Shown: positions 47,056 to 58,627, counted from the first letter of the stretch. The stretch: 64,000 nt of DNA from Hydra vulgaris (GCF_038396675.1 NC_088931.1:7461001-7525000); one strand, 5' to 3'. Notes: generated by a model from the letters alone, not told the origin. A program made the numbers and translations.

Positions 47056-47289
47056 TTTTTTTATATTAGTGAAGAAATGTTGTTTTTTTGATGCTGCACG
47101 CTTTTGTGCACTAAATAATTAAAATGCTTACCATATAAAGACAAAGCGCAGAACACTGCACATAGACTATTACAGCCGTAACAGTCCGTTAACAGGCTGT
47201 TAACATCAACTGAGGGTTTTGGTTTGGTCAGATACTTTTTTAATTAAAAGAAAGTCTTCTCTAGATTTACATTAAAAAAAAAAAAAATG

Positions 47290-47391
47290 TTGCGTCACAA
47301 AATCGAGCCCCGCCTTTCCCTCGTAACAAATTGTCACATAATGGCCTCCCCCTCCCCTAAACTGTGACGTAATTTATGGACGACCCCTTAC
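47290..47391. mobile_element. MITE-like end with GTGACGTAATTTATGGACGA
   Basis: TTGCGTCAC (left) and GTGACGTAA (right) are inverted; the right end continues TTATGGACGACCCC, like the outer edge of the 13465 segment in inverse. Small and degraded. Confidence 0.3.
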
Positions 47392-47639
47392 TAAATCTAA
47401 GCAACATATTTTGATTATCACTGTTTTACAAATTTTTAAGCGGATATAAACATAAGCTAAACCTTAATCTGGTTTTAAATGGACCGGGACATATATGTCC
47501 CGTCGGGCAGGAAAGGGGTAATGGAGCCGAAAACATTGGTATCAAAAAAGAAAGTGTAGCAGTTACACTGAAGTAAAAAATAAATAAGAATTACTCTTGT
47601 ATTTTATTTTAGTCTAAACGGGCGGATAAACACAATTGA

Positions 47640-47858
47640 TACGTTTAAAAAACGTCTTTATGGTACGTTCAAAAAAACGTCTTCTTTGAGCCCTGTTCGT
47701 CCAAATTTATTTCAAAATAATTTAATACAAATAGGACGCAAAAACGACGTTTTTTGAACGTTTTCCCGGGACTAAAAAAAAAACTTGAGCCTCATACATT
47801 AAAGACCTAAAAAAGACGTCTTTGGAACGTTTGAGGTCGGACAATGTCGGCTGGGTAT
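47640..47858. mobile_element. ACGTT/GACGT-rich MITE-like insertion
   Basis: Dense with AACGTCTT, GACGTTTTTTGAACGT and similar words; the right edge ends GGACAATGTCGGCTGGG, comparable in inverse to the CCCAGTGGGCAC ends of the element at 57984. The left boundary is uncertain. The minus-strand frame crossing it is a shadow. Confidence 0.4.
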
Positions 47859-47940
47859 GTATGGGTATGTTTGTATATACGTATATATGTACATGTGTAT
47901 GTGTGTGTGTATGTATGTGTGTATGTATATGAGTATGTGA
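47859..47940. repeat. GT/GTAT-rich microsatellite
   Basis: Runs of GTATGT and GTGTGT within a LINE 3'-like region. Confidence 0.8.
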
Positions 47941-47993
47941 AAAAAAATTTTCAATTTTAATTACAACGTATTTATATAAATGTCTAGAAAAAA

Positions 47994-48038
47994 CAAGGAG
48001 CTTGGTGATAAGGCAAACCTGTCTTCTTCTCTTCCTTG
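47994..48038 (+). other. LINE 3'-terminal stem-loop with compensatory stem
   Basis: CAAGGA (47994-47999) pairs with TCCTTG (48033-48038) around GCTTGGTGATAAGGCAAACC and TGTCTTCTTCT. Loop words match 7438-7477, while the stem sequence is different and still complementary. Confidence 0.7.
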
Positions 48039-48164
48039 CCATCTTTAATAACATTGAAAAAACTTTTTAATATAACTTGCTAAACAGAAACATGATGCAG
48101 TTCGGATGACGTAAATTCCTTTATCAATTTTAAACTGCCGGGCTTTAATTTAATTTTATTTTTT

Positions 48165-48335
48165 TTCTAGGGGCTCCAAAAAGTTCGGCGATCTTATCAC
48201 GGAACATGCTGAATAGCATTTAATCAGAAAGTTCACGCCACCTTTCTTACCACTGATACATATATGAAAGCAGACGGCTTTGAATCACGGACCTCCAGAA
48301 GCGAAACTCTAAACACTACTCACGGTTCCATTAAT
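48165..48335 (-). mobile_element. Antisense copy of the 24185-type SINE
   Basis: Read on the minus strand: GTGAGTAGTGTTTAGAGT (A-box position), GAGGTCCGTGATTCAAAGCC (B-box position), GTGAACTTTCTGATTAAATG, then GTTCCGTGATAAGATCGCC and GGAGCCCCT. Order and spacing match the SINE at 24185 (GTGAACTTCCTGTTAAATGT; CTGTGATAAGACC; GGAGCACCT). The A-tail corresponds to the T-run at about 48160. Diverged. Confidence 0.65.
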
Positions 48336-48344
48336 TTTATTTTG

Positions 48345-48690
48345 TTAACACAAAAAACAAGCGTGGCGGAGGCGTTCATATTTTTTTAAAAATAGCTTGC
48401 AATATTTTACCAGGCATGACTTAAGAATATCTGATGTCTATAAAAGGGTTTTAACAATTAAAACCAATAAAACTGAAAATATTATTTCAAGATATTATCG
48501 ACCTTTAGGTAAATGTAAAAAATTTAATTCATTTTTATGTCATGACGTTATTAAAAAAAAAAGTCACAAAAATGAATTTATCTATTTATTATTATTATTT
48601 ATTACTTATTATTACTTTGATTAGTAAACCAACAAGAATTACTCGATCAAGTACATCTTTAATTAATAATATCTTAAAAATTAATATTTA
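48345..48690 (+). pseudogene. LINE endonuclease-domain fragment
   Basis: Frame 48397-48540 reads LQYFTRHDLRISD...VLTIKTNKTENIISRYYRPLG, the YYRPP-type block of LINE endonuclease/exonuclease/phosphatase domains. After a deletion, KPTRITRSSTSLINNIL at about 48625-48680 is the C-terminal DH/NPTR-like block of the same domain. The middle (GDFN block) is missing. Confidence 0.65.
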
Positions 48691-48762
48691 AAAAAAAAGA
48701 GTGTAGTTAAAAAAGACAATCTGATCATTTTCATATTTTCTTTTCTATAATATATGCATATA

Positions 48763-51700
48763 GGAGAGAGTTGCCGAAATTGGAACAGCTCCTTAATTGG
48801 AACATATAAAATATTTTTTCTTGTAAAGAAAATAATTTTCTTTATTTTTTGAAACTTCTAGTATTTAAACTTAAAAACTGCACGTATGTGAATAAAATTA
48901 CTTTTTTTTAAAGAAAAAAATTTTTGCGATCTAATTTTATCGTTGCATTTAAACGATTACAGAAGCTTAACGATATTGAGTTTGATGATAATTTTTTTAA
49001 AATTTTAAATTTTAAGGGTTTCAAGTCTATGTGATATTAAGAGCTTATATCGTAAGTTGTTACTTGTATGTAAATATTTTGCTACAACACCATGGTCCTA
49101 TGTTGCCCAGAATGGAACTTCAAAAGTTGCCGTAATTGAAACGATGTCATCTCATAACACGCTACTTGACGTCCGAATTATCAGAAAATTTCATTAGTCC
49201 GACTGTATAATATTTTTTAAAGCGAATTTCTTTTATAGACATAGTATTATTGTTAGACATTTGTTGCTTTTATGGAATTGGTATTTAGTCTTGCTTTAAA
49301 GTATGAAATGATTTTTCACAAAATTTTTTTCATAGTCTAAAGTCTAGTCATAGTCTAAGGATATAAAGTTGATTGTAAACATCGTATACTTTAATTAACA
49401 AATCATTTTATCTTTTAGTAAAAAATAAAATGTAAAAGTTTTACAAAAGTTATACATTTCTATTTAACGGATAAACTTGTAAGACAACATAAAGTATATA
49501 CCCAGCATAAGTTTTTTACTGTATATAGAAGTTAATATATAAAGTTGCAAACTTTATATAGTTTATATAGATTTTGATTTATATAGTTAATGATTAACTA
49601 AACAAAAATGATGAAAAATAATGATTATATAATAAGTATATAATTAACTTAATCATATATGAATAACAATTAAATATATGAAAAAATAAGCCTGTAATAA
49701 GATTATAAAACTCTCCTTATGTATCTTCATAGTAATTTGCTTTTATTTTAGATGCAAACACCACGAAAATATGGAAAATGGAAAGTAGAAAACTTGAAAA
49801 AGGCTGTTGAAGCAATAAAACAAGGAGAAATCAGCTTAAATGAAGCCGCTTATGAATTTTGTATTCCAAAAGCAACTTTGTCAAGGCATATAAATGAAAA
49901 AAACAAAGTTGCTGTTGCAAATGTGAAATTTCATAGTCGACTTACCACCTTACCTAATGAAATTGAAACAGAACTAGCTGATCACTGTTTATTATTAGAA
50001 TCGATGTACTTTGGATTAAGGATTGATGATCTTCCTCGTCTAGCATTTGATATTGCGGAAGCTAACAACATCACACATAATTTTAACAAACAAACACGAA
50101 TGGCAGGAAAAAAGTGGTATTATGCATTTATGCAAAGGCACCCACAACTGTCGCTTCGTGGGCCTGAATCAACATCAATTGCACATGCACAAGGTTTTAA
50201 TAAAGAGAGAGTGCAATCTTTCTTTAATTTACTTTCAAAGTTATACATGGAAGAAAAGTTAACTCCTGACAGACTTTATTATATGGATGAAACTAGTTTA
50301 TCAACAGTACAAGATGGTCAGATAAAAATTATTAGTGCAAGGGGCAAAAAACGAGTTGGAATTATGACTAGTAGTGAACGAGGAAATTCAGTAACAGCTG
50401 TAGTTTGTGTATCTGCAGCAGGATTTTATGTTCCACCAATGTTAATATATAAACGCAAAAGAATGAAGCCAGAAATAACAAATAGTGCACCTCCAGGAAC
50501 TGTATTTAGTACTCAAGAGAAAGGATGGATGTCAAATGAAGGTTTTTTAGATTGGCTCAATCATTTCATTAAAGTTGTTAAACCTTTAAAACAATCAAAA
50601 GTTTTGTTGATACTTGATGGTCATGTTACACATTCAAAAAATTTGGCAGCGATATATCTAGCATGAAATGCTGGAGTGCGTATGGTATCACTACCTCCCC
50701 ATACTACACACAGACTGCAACCATTAGACGTTGCGTTCTTTGGACCACTTGGTACATACTATGATGAAGCTATGCGAAAATGGATGTGGTCACATATATC
50801 AAAACCAGTAACAACTTGGCAAGTTGCAGAATTATTTGGTGACGCATATAGTCAGGCAGCATCATTGAGAATTGCTATGAAAGGATTTCAGGCTAGTGGG
50901 TTGTGGCCTTTGGACATAAATGTATTCACTGATTCTGATTTTACAGCCTCTTCATTTACTGATGTTGGTCCTTCAAACAATCTTCAGTCATCTGAAAGTA
51001 TAGATGGGATGACAAAACTATCGACAGATAAATCAAGTGAAAAAAAATTAAAATGTCATGTTTCAGTTTCAACTTTGTCTCTTTTACCAGTTGTTTCACT
51101 TGAAGTAAAAAACAAAAAAGGAAGATCACGAACAACTCAGGCGGCTGATCTTACAAGCTCCCCATATAGACGTGCTCTAGAAATTACACCAAGAAATCAA
51201 AAGCACACACTAAATCAAATAGCTTCCAAACAAATTAAAAAAAACAAAAAAAAAGCTCACACTAAATCCAATAACTGCCAAACTATTGCAAAAACCACAG
51301 GAAAGCAAAGTAGCACTTGACTCAATCACCATGGACCAAATGAAATTGAGCACATCAAATAAAATCACCATCGCCACCACAGCACACCACATATCACCAC
51401 TACCATCCCAAGTGCAGAAGCTGCAAGAAAAAAAGACTTATGAATTGCAAAATAAGGATTAAATATTTGTTGTAATTTTTATTTGTTATTATATCTTTTT
51501 AATATCTTTTATTAAAAAGCTAATCAATTAATTTTTCCTTTGAGCCATAAGTTTTATAGCTGTAATTTATTCAAATATTAGAACTGTTCTAATTAAAGAA
51601 TATATGTGTTCCATTCAAGGAGACCAGTTGCCTTTATTGGAACAAAATGGTGCCTTGAAAAATCAAAGTTTATATCCAATAAGGGTGCGATCAATAGAGT

Positions 51701-51830
51701 CGAATCATTAATAAAAGCATAGTAGGGTTGTATATCTATATTATTTAATTCATAAATGTTTTCATAGTTAAGCCATCTTTGGGTAATAAATATTTTTTCC
51801 TAAAGTGTTCCAATTAAGGCAACTCTCCCC
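48763..51830 (+). mobile_element. Pogo/Tigger-like transposon, nearly intact
   Basis: Ends GGAGAGAGTTGCCGAAATTG and (inverted) GGGGAGAGTTGCCTTAATTG, flanked by TA (48761-48762, 51831-51832). The combination AGTTGCC...ATTGGAAC is repeated inside each end (about 49103-49145 and 51605-51655). It is 3068 bp with one transposase gene on the plus strand. Confidence 0.9.
49752..51320 (+). pseudogene. Pogo-like transposase, 522 codons with a single in-frame TGA
   Basis: DDE_1-type transposase (pogo/Tigger/jerky group). A psq-like HTH lies at residues 8-50 (KVENLKKAVEAIKQGEISLN, then CIPKATLSRHI). The CENP-B-like second HTH spans about 65-135 (KKWYYAFMQRHPQLSLR). The DDE domain has D179 (YYMDETSLST), D289 (VLLILDGHVTHS) and D326 (THRLQPLDVAFF), with 36 residues between the last two. 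The C-terminus is basic and Ser/Thr-rich. The only defect seen is TGA at codon 305 (50664-50666), between the second and third Asp; the same frame then continues for 217 codons. A CpG transition from CGA would explain it. TTTTATTTTAG immediately before the ATG suggests a spliced 5' leader. Confidence 0.9.
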
Positions 51831-51930
51831 TATATGGATATAATATACGCATATATTATGGATATAATATATGCATACATTATGGATATAGAGTAGATGG
51901 ATTCCATTCTATATTATATGCAGATGATAT

Positions 51931-52090
51931 CATGGCCGACAACACGGGTTTCAAAGTGGGGGGGGGGGGGTAGGAACAATCATAAATTTTTAAAAAAGTC
52001 CTTTGTATCTAGAATATTTTTTAAGAATAAAAAAAGGTCCTTAAAAAAAAAGTGGGAGCACGTGCCCCCTCCCCGGTGTCGTTGGCCCTG
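51931..52090. mobile_element. hAT-like MITE
   Basis: Ends CATGGCCGACAACACGGG and (inverted) CAGGGCCAACGACACCGGGG, 160 bp, with a 13-14 base G run (from about 51957) near the left end. It separates two copies of a TATGGATATAGAxTAGATGG flanking repeat. No clear 8-bp target duplication. The 64-codon frame over it is not credited. Confidence 0.55.
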
Positions 52091-52105
52091 ATTATGGATA
52101 TAGAA

Positions 52106-52170
52106 TAGATGGATTCCATTCTATAATATATGCATATATTATGGATATATTATAGAATGGAATCCATCTA
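52106..52170. repeat. Palindrome with about 24-bp perfect arms, dispersed arm sequence
   Basis: TAGATGGATTCCATTCTATA at 52106 is inverted at 52151-52170. Further direct copies of the arm occur at 51894 and 55095. Confidence 0.85.
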
Positions 52171-52179
52171 TTGAAATAG

Positions 52180-53058
52180 CTTCAAGTTCTTTTTATTTCA
52201 GTAAACTTTTGTTACTTTTTTCACTTTAAATTTTCAAAAATTTAAAGTAAAAAAGTTAACAAAAGTGCAAATCACAATATTTAAACAATCAGATTCCAAT
52301 CACATGTTTTAAATCAGGCACGTAGCATGCTTTTTGTTTTTGTTTGAGAATTTAACTATATGTAACAACACAGAGCAAACTCCAAACATTTATGTATTCA
52401 TGTTTGTGTAAAGCTTTTCAAAAGTATTGTGGTAATCGGAGTCTGTTTCCAATAAACCCCTAAAATGTTAACTTCCCTTTTATGCTATTAGTGTGAGAGC
52501 GATGATTTTATAACATTTATATATACATTTTTTAACATTTTAAACTAAATTTAAGTTCATTAACAAGTCTCTAATGTCATGCAATAATCTTTTAGTGTTC
52601 AAAAACTATGACCATATAAATTTTGAGCAACCTTTCCAATTATTTAGGGAGTTTAAAATATTATCTTTAGTTAAGTTATAAGTTTGTCTGACAATCAAAT
52701 TCTTTTCCTTATTCAAAAGTTCAGAGCGAAAGTTTATTTAACTCTTTTTTCGTGAATAAGTAATCAAATGACGCGGATTTAAAATTTGTTGAAGAATAAT
52801 GAAGAAAATTAAGTTTTTATAAGCGCGTTTAGTCTATAAGATCATTTGTATTTTTCAAACAACGTTATAATATTGTTCAAGTTAATTATCAAATTAATTT
52901 TTTTTTTCAAATTTAATTTTTCATTGATTTTTTTTTTTTTTTTTTTTACAAAAAGACATTCTTTAATGCAGTGGTTGATTTTTAATTTTTGTATCTTTTT
53001 ATTTTTCTAAATTTGTTGTTACAAATTATTACTTTTCTTTTGTAAAATATACGAATGG
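52180..53058. other. No recognisable gene
   Basis: AT-rich with a T-run of about 18 at 52929-52946, consistent with the antisense A-tail of a LINE whose 3' hairpin is at 53060. Confidence 0.45.
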
Positions 53059-53059
53059 C

Positions 53060-53101
53060 GGGGGCATGAAGAAGACAAAAATAGTCTTATTGCCAACCCC
53101 C
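53060..53101 (-). other. LINE 3'-terminal stem-loop, antisense copy
   Basis: On the minus strand GGGGG...CCCCC encloses TTGGCAATAAGACTATTTTT and GTCTTCTTCAT, with an inner AAGAC/GTCTT stem. No LINE coding sequence was recognised in 53102-53950, only 3'-region-like AT sequence. Confidence 0.65.
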
Positions 53102-53959
53102 AAAATATCTGTACATAATAAAGTCATTAAAAACTTGTCATTAAAAATTAATGATCATGTGTTTTCCCTAAGTTTGAGTTTGATAAGTTTATTTTAGTTT
53201 ACAATAATAGTTTTGTATTTCTTGAGAATATATCTAAAACATTAATATATTTGTAGCTGAAATATTAAAATCTCCTGTTTTAGTTTGTTATTTTAAAAAA
53301 AGAGAAATCATTTTCTAAAAAAGCATACTAAAGCAGAATAAATATTGCATAAATAACAGAAATTTTGAATAATTTATTTGTTTTAACATATAAATATAAT
53401 GGTTTAAAAAATATTATCCATGAAAATATAAATTAAACAAAATACAATTTGCGTGGTATTATACAACGTGAAAAGCTATGTAAAAAGGTTTCATAATTTG
53501 AAAATGCGGCGATTCCTTCTATCATCAAACCGATTAAAATTACGTAATCAACAGCATCTTTTATAGTATTATTAATAGTTACATAGTATTATTAATAGTT
53601 ACGTACAAATGAGGTCTTTTAATGTGTTGTTAAAAACCATGTAAAACTCATTTAAAGACTTTATGGTAACCAATAATATAATGATGTCTACTTGCGTAAA
53701 TTTTGAGATGTATTATTATTATAATTATGAAAAACCAATGATTTTGGTTACTTAATATACTTTTGGTAAATAAAACATACTTAAGTGCCAAACTTAAGTA
53801 TGTTCTTGTTTATATCACATTAGAATGTTTAGGAAAATGTTGAAGCAACCACCTTTTCGGTTTGGGTGTAAACTTTATATAATCATGACCTTTGAATTTT
53901 GAATTTTAAAACTTGTCGACTTAAATTTAGTGTAAGAAAATAAAAAATAAAAGTTACTA

Positions 53960-54028
53960 ATTTGTTACCCTCACATTTGAGGTAGGGATAGTTAATGTTT
54001 TAGGTTTTTTTTTTTCCAGGCTCCAATC
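53960..54028. mobile_element. Solo right arm related to the 8637 foldback element
   Basis: TTTGTTACCCTCACATTTGA...GGTTTTTTTTTTTCCAGGCTC parallels TTGTTGCTCTCACGTTTGGG...TTTGTTCCCAGGTGC at 8980-9038. The left arm was not found. A palindrome (arms AACATACTTAAG, 53774-53804) lies upstream. Confidence 0.35.
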
Positions 54029-54109
54029 ACTGGATGCGTAGATTAAGATTATTTCTTAACTACGTACAAATCATTGCTTAGCTACAGCTCGGGTTATACG
54101 TATATAACA

Positions 54110-54310
54110 CAGTGGCGTAGCAAAGTATTTTTGGTCAGCAGACATACATGACGAAGGTGCCCAATTTTTTTTCTCTGGAACTCTAGCATTTCTAAAACAA
54201 AACAAAAAAACGTTTTAAATGTAGGGCTCCCAAACCTTGCGGCTCTAGGTTATGTTGCTTGTGGGACCGTAAGTTTTTCTAATAATGGCCTTACGCCATC
54301 TAGGTCACTG
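54110..54310. mobile_element. hAT-like MITE with CAGTG ends
   Basis: CAGTGGCGTAGC (left) faces GCCATCTAGGTCACTG (right). The flanking octamers ATATAACA and ATACTACA agree at six of eight positions, as expected of a decayed 8-bp duplication. The following 54311-55110 has no recognisable gene. Confidence 0.4.
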
Positions 54311-55114
54311 ATACTACACACAGATAAAGATATTTATGCAAAAAGTTCTAAATTTTTTATACCCATATAAAAGTACCGTAGTTGTTTAAACCAAGAATTT
54401 TAGAGTCAAAGGATATTCTTGAGGTGGACATTTTTCGTATCAGTGTGGCAAAAAATCTTACAAAATAAAGCGTCCTCTTAAAAAGTTCGGGGCTCCTTAA
54501 TTTTTAGGGCATGGTGTTATAGCCCCTATAATTCAGGGCATGTTTAAACTTTTTCTCCTTAGTTTTTAAATAATAAATACACTTGCGCAAAAAACTTGTT
54601 AAAAAAAACTAATTATTATGCCAATTATTTTCCTTTCAAATAAACTGCCCTTTCTGAGTCTCCCAAGGGTGTATGTGCCTTTTGTTAACTGCCTTGTTTC
54701 AGCTTTATCTAAATTCCAGACCTTTCGAATGGTTGGACAGAGAGTGAACATTTTTGAGACGGTTTGATTCAGAGAATGTTTATTATAGCTAAAACTACCA
54801 TGTACCGGAACTAGAGAGGGTTTTAATCATGGGCGGAAACTAATTATTGATATCTTCAAACTTTACAGGGAAGAAATACCTAAAACCGCGCAAATCAAGT
54901 GTTGCGGCAAACTAAATGTTAGTTCCCTAAAGTTTTACTTTTTTGCATTACTTTTGTACGAGATCCTGTCAAAGTTATTGTAAAATATAGCAAATTTATT
55001 TACTTATTTTATATAAATTACTTTTAATTTACTTTAGAAATTATATAAAATGTAAGCTTATGTAACTTAACTAAGAAAAAGAGCCATCTCTAGTAGATGG
55101 ATTCCATTCTGTAA

Positions 55115-56290
55115 ATATGAATAAAAAATGCTACCAAATAAAAAAACGAGTTTTAAAAATAATAATACAAAATAATAACCCTGAATCTTTTAAAGAGCAG
55201 TTAGCTCTAATTGATTAGTGCTTGGTTAACTCTTCTGATGGCACAAACATAGTTTACAACTCCTTTTTTAAAACTTTCTATAAAATTTACATCACTAATA
55301 TCCCTGTTAATTTAAAATCTCACAACTAAAAGTATTGCTTTGGATTATAAAAAGTTTGTGGAACTCCTCAAAATCAAACAAAAGCTATAAACTTGTAGGA
55401 GTGATAACAACGGTTAACTTTCTAGGAATGAAAATGTATGATGGAAATATCATATTCATAGTTATCTTTCCTATTGCAATATTGCATGGGGAAGTACCAA
55501 TTATGGGAAGCTTAAAAGAATTTATAGCAAATAAAAACATGCAAGTAGAATTATTTTTGGTGTCAACAGAACTGTTAATGGTGAATCTCTTTTAATGGAG
55601 CTTAATGCACTCAATGTTTATAAACTTAACATATACCAAACTATGCTTCTAATATTTAATTCAAAACATGGTTTATCTCCTAATATAATTCACTTTTACT
55701 TCACCGAAATTACACATAAATACCCCACAAAGTTTTCATTTAATAATTTTGTTGTTCCAATGTCTTATTTAAAACTCAGTTCATTTCAAATTCAATACCG
55801 TGGACCATTTATATGAAAAGTTTTTTGAAAAATATTATTAAAAATAAAACTCTTCTAAACTTCTTCCCAGAACAATACAAAAGAGAACCTAAACGATTTC
55901 TATTAGAAAACAACTTAAAATCTTTTAGATCTTAAAATTTTCTTCTAAAACTAGTACCTAAAATAATTAAACTGAAAAAAGTTATCTTTACTCACTTATT
56001 TTTATTTTGATTTGCTTCTTATTTTCTTCTTATAAAAATGAAAAATAAATAGCTAAAAGAAAATATATGTATCTTATTATACGATTTACTATTTGTAATA
56101 TATTGTGTTTTGCTATTTAATTTTCAACTTGTAAATTTTTAACTTTTAATTTTTAATTTTTTTCATAAGCTGAAGGCGACAATGTAAACGGGGCTCGGCG
56201 ATAAGACAATATGCGTTTTTTCTTGCTCCGGCCATTTATTATATTTGTACGATTTTTCTTATTGTAAATATTATAACGGCAAAGTAAAAT
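55115..56290 (+). pseudogene. CR1-like LINE, internally deleted copy with 3' hairpin
   Basis: The 5' part (55130-55320) reads NNNPESFKEQLALID and SFFKTFYKIYITNIPVN, the linker after the endonuclease. It jumps, after deletion of the RT core, to IAWGSTNYGKLKRIYS-like (55480-55530), LLMELNALNVYKLNIYQTM (55587-55645), HGLSPNIIHFYF and SSFQIQYRGPFI (to 55816), then C-terminal remnants to 55935. The 3' non-coding region ends with the stem-loop at 56189-56230 and an A-rich tail. About two thirds of the ORF, including all catalytic motifs, is missing. Confidence 0.75.
56189..56230 (+). other. LINE 3'-terminal stem-loop
   Basis: CGGGGC (56189-56194) pairs with GCTCCG (56225-56230), one pair being G-U, around TCGGCGATAAGACAATATGC. 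An A-rich tail follows. Confidence 0.7.
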
Positions 56291-57130
56291 AAAAATTAAA
56301 AACAAAAAAAAATTAAATACTTAAATCTGATATAAACCTCATCTATAACTTTTTTTTTAAATTTTTATAAAACCAACGAAGCAAATATTCCATTGTGTGA
56401 AACAATTTTTAATGCCAAAAGACCTATCTTGTCCTTCAATAGCTAAAAAAATTAAAAAGTCCCCAAAAGTAAAGAAAAAACTCTATGTTGAATATCTAAA
56501 TACTAAATCAAAAAAGCATAAAAACGCCTACACGATCTCTAAAAATCTGTTTGAAAATCTCTGCAAAAAAATCAAAAAAATTTACTACTCGGACTTGCTT
56601 ATGAATCACAAATATAACTCAAAGCGAGTTTGGCAAATAAAAAAAGAAATTACTGGTAAACATAAGACATGCACAAAATATATACCGGCTGCAATAAAAA
56701 TTGAAAATAAATTAGCAAATGATTGAAAAGAAATTGCCACCAAATTCAACAGTTTTTTTTCAACAATATGACAAAGTCTATCAAATTAAATTCCTGAGAT
56801 AGATATTAACTCCGTTGATGAATTTATTTCAATAACAAATTCAACTCTGAATTTTTCATAATGTATAACAGATTGTACACTCATCGTATTAACAATAACC
56901 TTTTTTATAAAAATTTATTTGGTTTTTAGAGAAACAGTTCTACTGAGTATGCAATATTCCAAGTGACGCACAGTATTGCCAATTCCTATAAGAATTTTTT
57001 ATTTACGCAAGGCATATTCATCGATTTGTTAAAAGTTTTCGACATTGTTAATCACCAAATTTTATTGAAAAAGCTGGAAAGCTATGCTATGAGTGATAAA
57101 ACCCTAAATTGGTTCAAAAGTTATCTTAAC

Positions 57131-57222
57131 CAACGGGCGCAGAAGTCTGCGGGACGTCTATACAATGTCCTATGGACGTCACAAGTCTGTAGGACGTCAT
57201 CAATACGTCCAGCAGGGTAGTA
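57131..57222. mobile_element. GACGT-rich small insertion in LINE RT coding sequence
   Basis: About 90 bp (ACGGGCGCAGAAGTCTGCGG...CAATACGTCCAGCAGGG) interrupts the LINE between SYLN and NRKQF. GGACGTC words repeat three to four times. GC content is above its surroundings. Exact boundaries are uncertain by several bases. Confidence 0.5.
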
Positions 57223-57983
57223 ACCGTAAACAATTTGTTTGTAAAAAAGAATCTTTGTCGCAGTTATATGAATATAACATGTAGTGTTCCCCAAAGATCC
57301 ATACTTGGGCCACTCTTATTTTTAATATATATAAATGATTTTTATAAAGCTTCTGATTTAACGACTATAATTTTTGCGGACAATACGAGTTTATTTTAGT
57401 CACACAAAGACATTAAAATACTTTTTAATAATAAATTATTACCATTTAAATTATGCAAATATAATATGGGGAAGCGCTCACAAAACTAAACTTAAATCTC
57501 TGTATCGACATCAGAAACACTCGCTCACACAATTAATTTTACAGATCGATTTTCAAGCTCAACATCACTTATTAAAAAAATGAAAAGTTTTGAGTATCTG
57601 CAAACTAAAGGTTTTGAATATTTTATGTTTTATGTTTAAATACAAAGAACAAATATTACCTAGTGTATTTATAAATCTTTATAATTTGAAGCCTAAAAAC
57701 ATATATGATCTTCGTGTTGATAAAAATATTCAAGAGCCATTTTTCCAAACTAAAATTGGCCAGTTTTGTATTTCTTATCGTGGTTCTTTTCTTTAAAAAA
57801 AAATGGTTTTACTTAATTTTGATTTTTCTTTTAAATGGTTTCTTCCTTTAAACTTTAAACCCTTTTCTTTTGTATATACTTTTGGATACATTGCTGTGTT
57901 ATATATAATATAATATATGTCTTGTAAATAAACGAAGTTACGTTGTTTTTGTTTTTTTATTATTGAAATTTTTACTTTCAGAG

Positions 57984-58092
57984 CCCAGTGGGCACGGTAC
58001 GTTTTTAAAACGTTTTTTAGACGTTTTTTATAAGGTTTAAACCTAATAAAAACGTCCAAAGAACGTTTTAAAAACGTACTGTGCCCACTGGG
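57984..58092. mobile_element. 109-bp palindromic MITE in LINE 3' region
   Basis: CCCAGTGGGCACGGTACGTT and inverted CCCAGTGGGCACAGTACGTT continue through TTTAAAACGTT. Almost the whole element folds as one hairpin. It sits directly before the LINE 3' hairpin core. Confidence 0.8.
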
Positions 58093-58150
58093 AAGCTTGG
58101 CGATAAAACCAAATTTGTATTTTTCTTACTTATTTTCTTTTATTGGCAAA

Positions 58151-58549
58151 ATACATAATTATTAAAATAAAAATAAAATAAACGGAAAATAAAAGAAATT
58201 ATCTTTTCAACGCAAAATACCTATTTTTAGTACTTTAGTTGTTTAATTAGTTGTTTTGATTTATACTTAATTTTGTTTATTATATAGATTGTGAAGAATA
58301 TTAGAATATTGTTTTTAATTTTCAATCGTTTCAAGTATTGTATTTTTTGTTGTGATATAGATTTTAAAGGGCTTCATTATAGGATCCTGTGATCTTCTAG
58401 ACGTCCTTTCGGTAATATATTCAATGTAAATTTACCTTAGACATTTTTTGGAAATTAGAAATGGTTTATTATAATTTAATGGCAGCAAAAAATATACGCT
58501 TTACTCTTTTCTAAATACAGTTTAACTTAATAATGATTTTTTATTAGAT
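58151..58549. other. No recognisable gene
   Basis: AT-rich LINE-tail-like and filler sequence. Confidence 0.5.
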
Positions 58550-58627
58550 AAAAGAGAGATTACGGAAGAATTTAATAAATATTTTGTGTCTGTAGAACTT
58601 TTCAAAGAAATTCCTTATGTTAATAGT

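Larger units (their letters stand above)
56390..58150 (+). pseudogene. CR1-like LINE, truncated, carrying two small MITE-like insertions
   Basis: Order of recognisable blocks: KKSPKVKKKLYVEYLN and VWQIKKEITGKHK before the RT (56440-56720); NSSTEYAIFQ and GIFIDLLKVFDIVNHQILL (56940-57070, motif A with Asp retained); NWFKSYLNQR, where a 90-bp insertion enters; NRKQFVCKKES; CSVPQRSILGPLLFLIYIND (motif B); FADNTSLF (57374-57400; second Asp of the catalytic pair is Asn). After a deletion come NYANIIWGS-like sequence and the C-terminal block to 57796 (EPFFQTKIGQFCISYRGSF). The 3' region contains a 109-bp palindromic element and GCTTGGCGATAAAACC, the hairpin core. Confidence 0.8.

Noticed and set aside
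46128-47520. Possible piggyBac-like element (TTAACCCTTTC left, GAAAGGGGTAAT right)
   Set aside because: The TTAA on the right is not intact, the inverted ends match over only a few bases, and no transposase is present; a shorter pairing with about 46290 is equally possible.
51880-51940. Reverse transcriptase motif: one frame reads HSILYADDIM
   Set aside because: The sequence is part of a short dispersed repeat next to a MITE, with no other RT block on either side; judged coincidental.
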